Source: CAYWNA01 sp964459305 | GTDB lineage: Bacteria; Planctomycetota; Planctomycetia; Pirellulales; Pirellulaceae | Direction: 5' to 3' | NCBI GenBank assembly: GCA_964459305.1 | Contig: CAYWNA010000217.1 | Coordinates: 1 to 22,611, forward strand | Length of the DNA stretch: 22,611 bases | Shown: one piece after another, positions 20,934 through 22,611 of the stretch | How the letters are laid out: every line of letters begins with the position of its first letter | How positions within the stretch are numbered: the stretch's first letter is position 1 | Notes under the pieces: generated by a model | The model's input: only the letters and a program-made list of their open reading frames with translations | The model's database searches: none | Told to the model about the DNA's origin: nothing | Made by a program: the position numbers and the translations under genes

Positions 20934-22454
20934 TCATCTCGACGTCTTGCCGACCGCGTACAGCTTCTTGAATGTGGCGACATAGAGCGTGCCGTTGGCG
21001 GCGACCGGTGTCGCGATGATGGGGCTGTCCAGATCGATGGTGGCGAGGACCTGTTTCTGCCGATCGGCGGCAAATACCCAGAGGTTGCTGCGCTTGGTTC
21101 CCACGTAGACCTTTCCATCGGCCACCAGGGTCGAGCTGAAAATTGGGGCGCGCCCTTCCTGCACCCAGTGGGGCTCACCGGTCTCGGCGTCCAGGCAATG
21201 GATGTTCCGCCCGTAATCACTCACAAACACCAGGCCGTTGTAGATTGCGGGCGTCGAGCAGCAATGATCGTCGACCGGGCAGGACCAGATTGGACCGGCT
21301 TGGGTCGTATCGCCAGCTTGAGTGGCGTCGATACACGTCACCCACGCCTGGCGCTTGCCCCACCAGATATCGCCGCCGCCTGTCACGTAGATTCGGCCGT
21401 TGTGGAATACCGGCATGCCCATGATCGTGCTCGGGCTCTCGTGGCGGTTGCGCATGTAGTCGTGGACATTTTCCTTGGGTGCCGTCGGATCGCAGTCAAA
21501 TCGCCAAATGCGTTCGAGCGTCTTGACCGGGCCGGCCGGCTGGTTCGACTCAACCGGCTTGAAGCCGTAACACACGCCGTCGCCACCGCAGAAGAAGATC
21601 CGCGGCTCGTCGTTCACAATGCCCAGCGAAGGCGACGACCAGGTGCAGTGAAATACGCGCGGTCCGATGTGCTCGCCGTCTTGAGCGACTAAACGGCCCG
21701 TCTGTTTGTCGAGCACGATCAGGCTGGGCGCGTCGGGTTCGGGAATTCCGCTGTGGATCCTGTCTACGCCATTGCTGGTATTCAGATACAGATGCGGTCC
21801 GTGGATGAGGATGGAGCTGCAAGGCGAGTCGTGCGGATGGACGCGAAGTTCTGCGGGCATGTCAAACAACCACACAATATCGGCATCGATGCCAGTGACC
21901 TCCGCGGATGGCATGCCGGCCGGAACCATGTGGCGACCTTCGTCCAGGTACGGCCCGTCGTTGCCGTCGGCCTGGCCGTTCAGGTCCAAGCACACGACCT
22001 CGGCACGATTGGTGACCACGTACACCCGATCACCTTCGACGGTGGCAGCCGAGCAGATCCCGCCCGTTCGCCAATCCAAGTATCCCGTGTCTCTCTCGAA
22101 TCGGGGCACGACGAGTTGCCAACAGAGGTCGCCGGTCTTTTCGTCGAGACAGAGGAGCACGCCACGGTGCCTGGGATGCCGCGGATCACGCGGCTGTCCG
22201 TTATTGGTGCCGATGATCACCTTGCCGCCGGAAATGACCGGAGTCGAATTGGTCTCTGTTCCCAACGACACAGACCAACGGACGTTCTCGCCGGTCTCCG
22301 GGTCAAAAGTCGCCGGCAAATTCGTTTCGTCCGACACCATATTCCGCGAATACCGCTGCCCCCACTGCGGCTGGTCAGCCCCGAACCCAGTTGTCGCGAC
22401 CGCGGCCGTGCAGAGTGCGATAAGGGCCAGCAGTCGTTGTTTGTGCTCTTTCAT
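20934..22454 (-). CDS. Exported PQQ-type beta-propeller repeat protein
   Basis: 506 residues from the ATG at 22454. MKEHKQRLLALIALCTAAVA and the following TTGFGA form a Sec signal peptide. The mature start ADQPQWGQRYSRNMVSDETN is the typical opening of planctomycete PQQ-like propellers. Blade repeats recur throughout (GGKVIIGTNNG, GDRVYVVTNRAEVVCLDLNG, NGLVFVSDYGRNIHCLDAET, DGKVYVGTKRSNLWVFAADR, NGTLYVATFKKLYAVG). No cytochrome or dehydrogenase signature is visible, so a structural or binding role is as likely as PQQ-dependent oxidation. GAGGGAGAA about 10 nt upstream is a good Shine-Dalgarno and supports this start. It is related in fold to the protein at 5352 but lacks the SHD1 domain. Confidence 0.87.
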   Translation of the reverse strand: MKEHKQRLLALIALCTAAVATTGFGADQPQWGQRYSRNMVSDETNLPATFDPETGENVRWSVSLGTETNSTPVISGGKVIIGTNNGQPRDPRHPRHRGVLLCLDEKTGDLCWQLVVPRFERDTGYLDWRTGGICSAATVEGDRVYVVTNRAEVVCLDLNGQADGNDGPYLDEGRHMVPAGMPSAEVTGIDADIVWLFDMPAELRVHPHDSPCSSILIHGPHLYLNTSNGVDRIHSGIPEPDAPSLIVLDKQTGRLVAQDGEHIGPRVFHCTWSSPSLGIVNDEPRIFFCGGDGVCYGFKPVESNQPAGPVKTLERIWRFDCDPTAPKENVHDYMRNRHESPSTIMGMPVFHNGRIYVTGGGDIWWGKRQAWVTCIDATQAGDTTQAGPIWSCPVDDHCCSTPAIYNGLVFVSDYGRNIHCLDAETGEPHWVQEGRAPIFSSTLVADGKVYVGTKRSNLWVFAADRQKQVLATIDLDSPIIATPVAANGTLYVATFKKLYAVGKTSR

Positions 22455-22611
22455 GAAACGATTCTCCCTCAGCGACTGATCGTGTGTCTGTCGTTCGATT
22501 TCCGTTTTGCCAGATGGCAACTTCCTCCAACTATAACAACGACAGACTCCTCTGATCAGCCGTAAGCGTTCACAGCCCAGTAACCGTATGACCGGCCCTT
22601 CTTAATCGTAA

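Noticed and set aside
1..22611. CRISPR array, tRNA or rRNA genes
   Set aside because: The repeats found are isolated palindromes without regular spacers, and no tRNA cloverleaf or rRNA segment was recognised.

Overview
The window looks like a chromosomal piece from a planctomycete (Pirellulales/Rhodopirellula-like). The evidence is content: an SHD1 plus PQQ-type beta-propeller protein, a second beta-propeller protein, an ECF sigma factor beside a large membrane Ser/Thr kinase with leucine-rich repeats, a Tat-exported sugar isomerase-like protein, an iduronate-sulfatase-like relic, a putative secreted glycoside hydrolase, and very many palindromic repeats. A run of 10 Ns inside low-complexity G/C sequence shows it is a draft, probably metagenomic, assembly.

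Layout, left to right. 1-460: remnants of an IS66-type insertion sequence ending in a large inverted repeat. 728-5168 (+): two genes forming an export or membrane-processing unit, a GAF-TM-HlyD adaptor and a PqqD-like/M50 metalloprotease/HlyD fusion. 5352-6881 (-): SHD1/beta-propeller protein. 7243-8454 (+): a divergent acetate kinase. 8690-9115 (-): DUF2784 membrane protein. 9444-11045 (+): PurF. About 11150-11445 (-): sulfatase relic. 11668-13593 (+): secreted glycoside-hydrolase-like protein. 13617-13795: assembly gap. 13834-14298 (-): REP-associated tyrosine transposase (RAYT). 14489-17758 (-) and 18006-18620 (-): kinase and its sigma factor. 18796-19251: three unrelated inverted repeats. 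19262-about 19660 (-): a degraded copy of the kinase C-terminus. 19989-20870 (+): sugar isomerase-like protein. 20934-22454 (-): beta-propeller protein.

The outstanding theme is palindromic DNA. One 128-bp element with terminal inverted repeats and a 25-bp internal stem occurs three times at 89-95% or better identity, always intergenic and in the same orientation; two copies bracket the acetate kinase gene, one ending 8 bp before its start codon. A second family (core GGGAGGGCGAGGCTCC...GCCGAGCCG) occurs as inverted pairs beside the RAYT, probably in the assembly gap, between the sigma factor and kinase genes, and inside the kinase gene. There it is translated in frame, together with two other hairpins, as a roughly 65-residue linker between the kinase domain and the membrane segment. 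At least six other inverted-repeat families occur once each.

Functionally, the sigma/kinase pair is a likely signalling unit and the HlyD/M50 pair a likely envelope transport unit. AckA and PurF are housekeeping metabolism. The exported hydrolase, isomerase-like and beta-propeller proteins fit polysaccharide or sugar use. Gene calls rest on motifs read by eye; no database search was possible.
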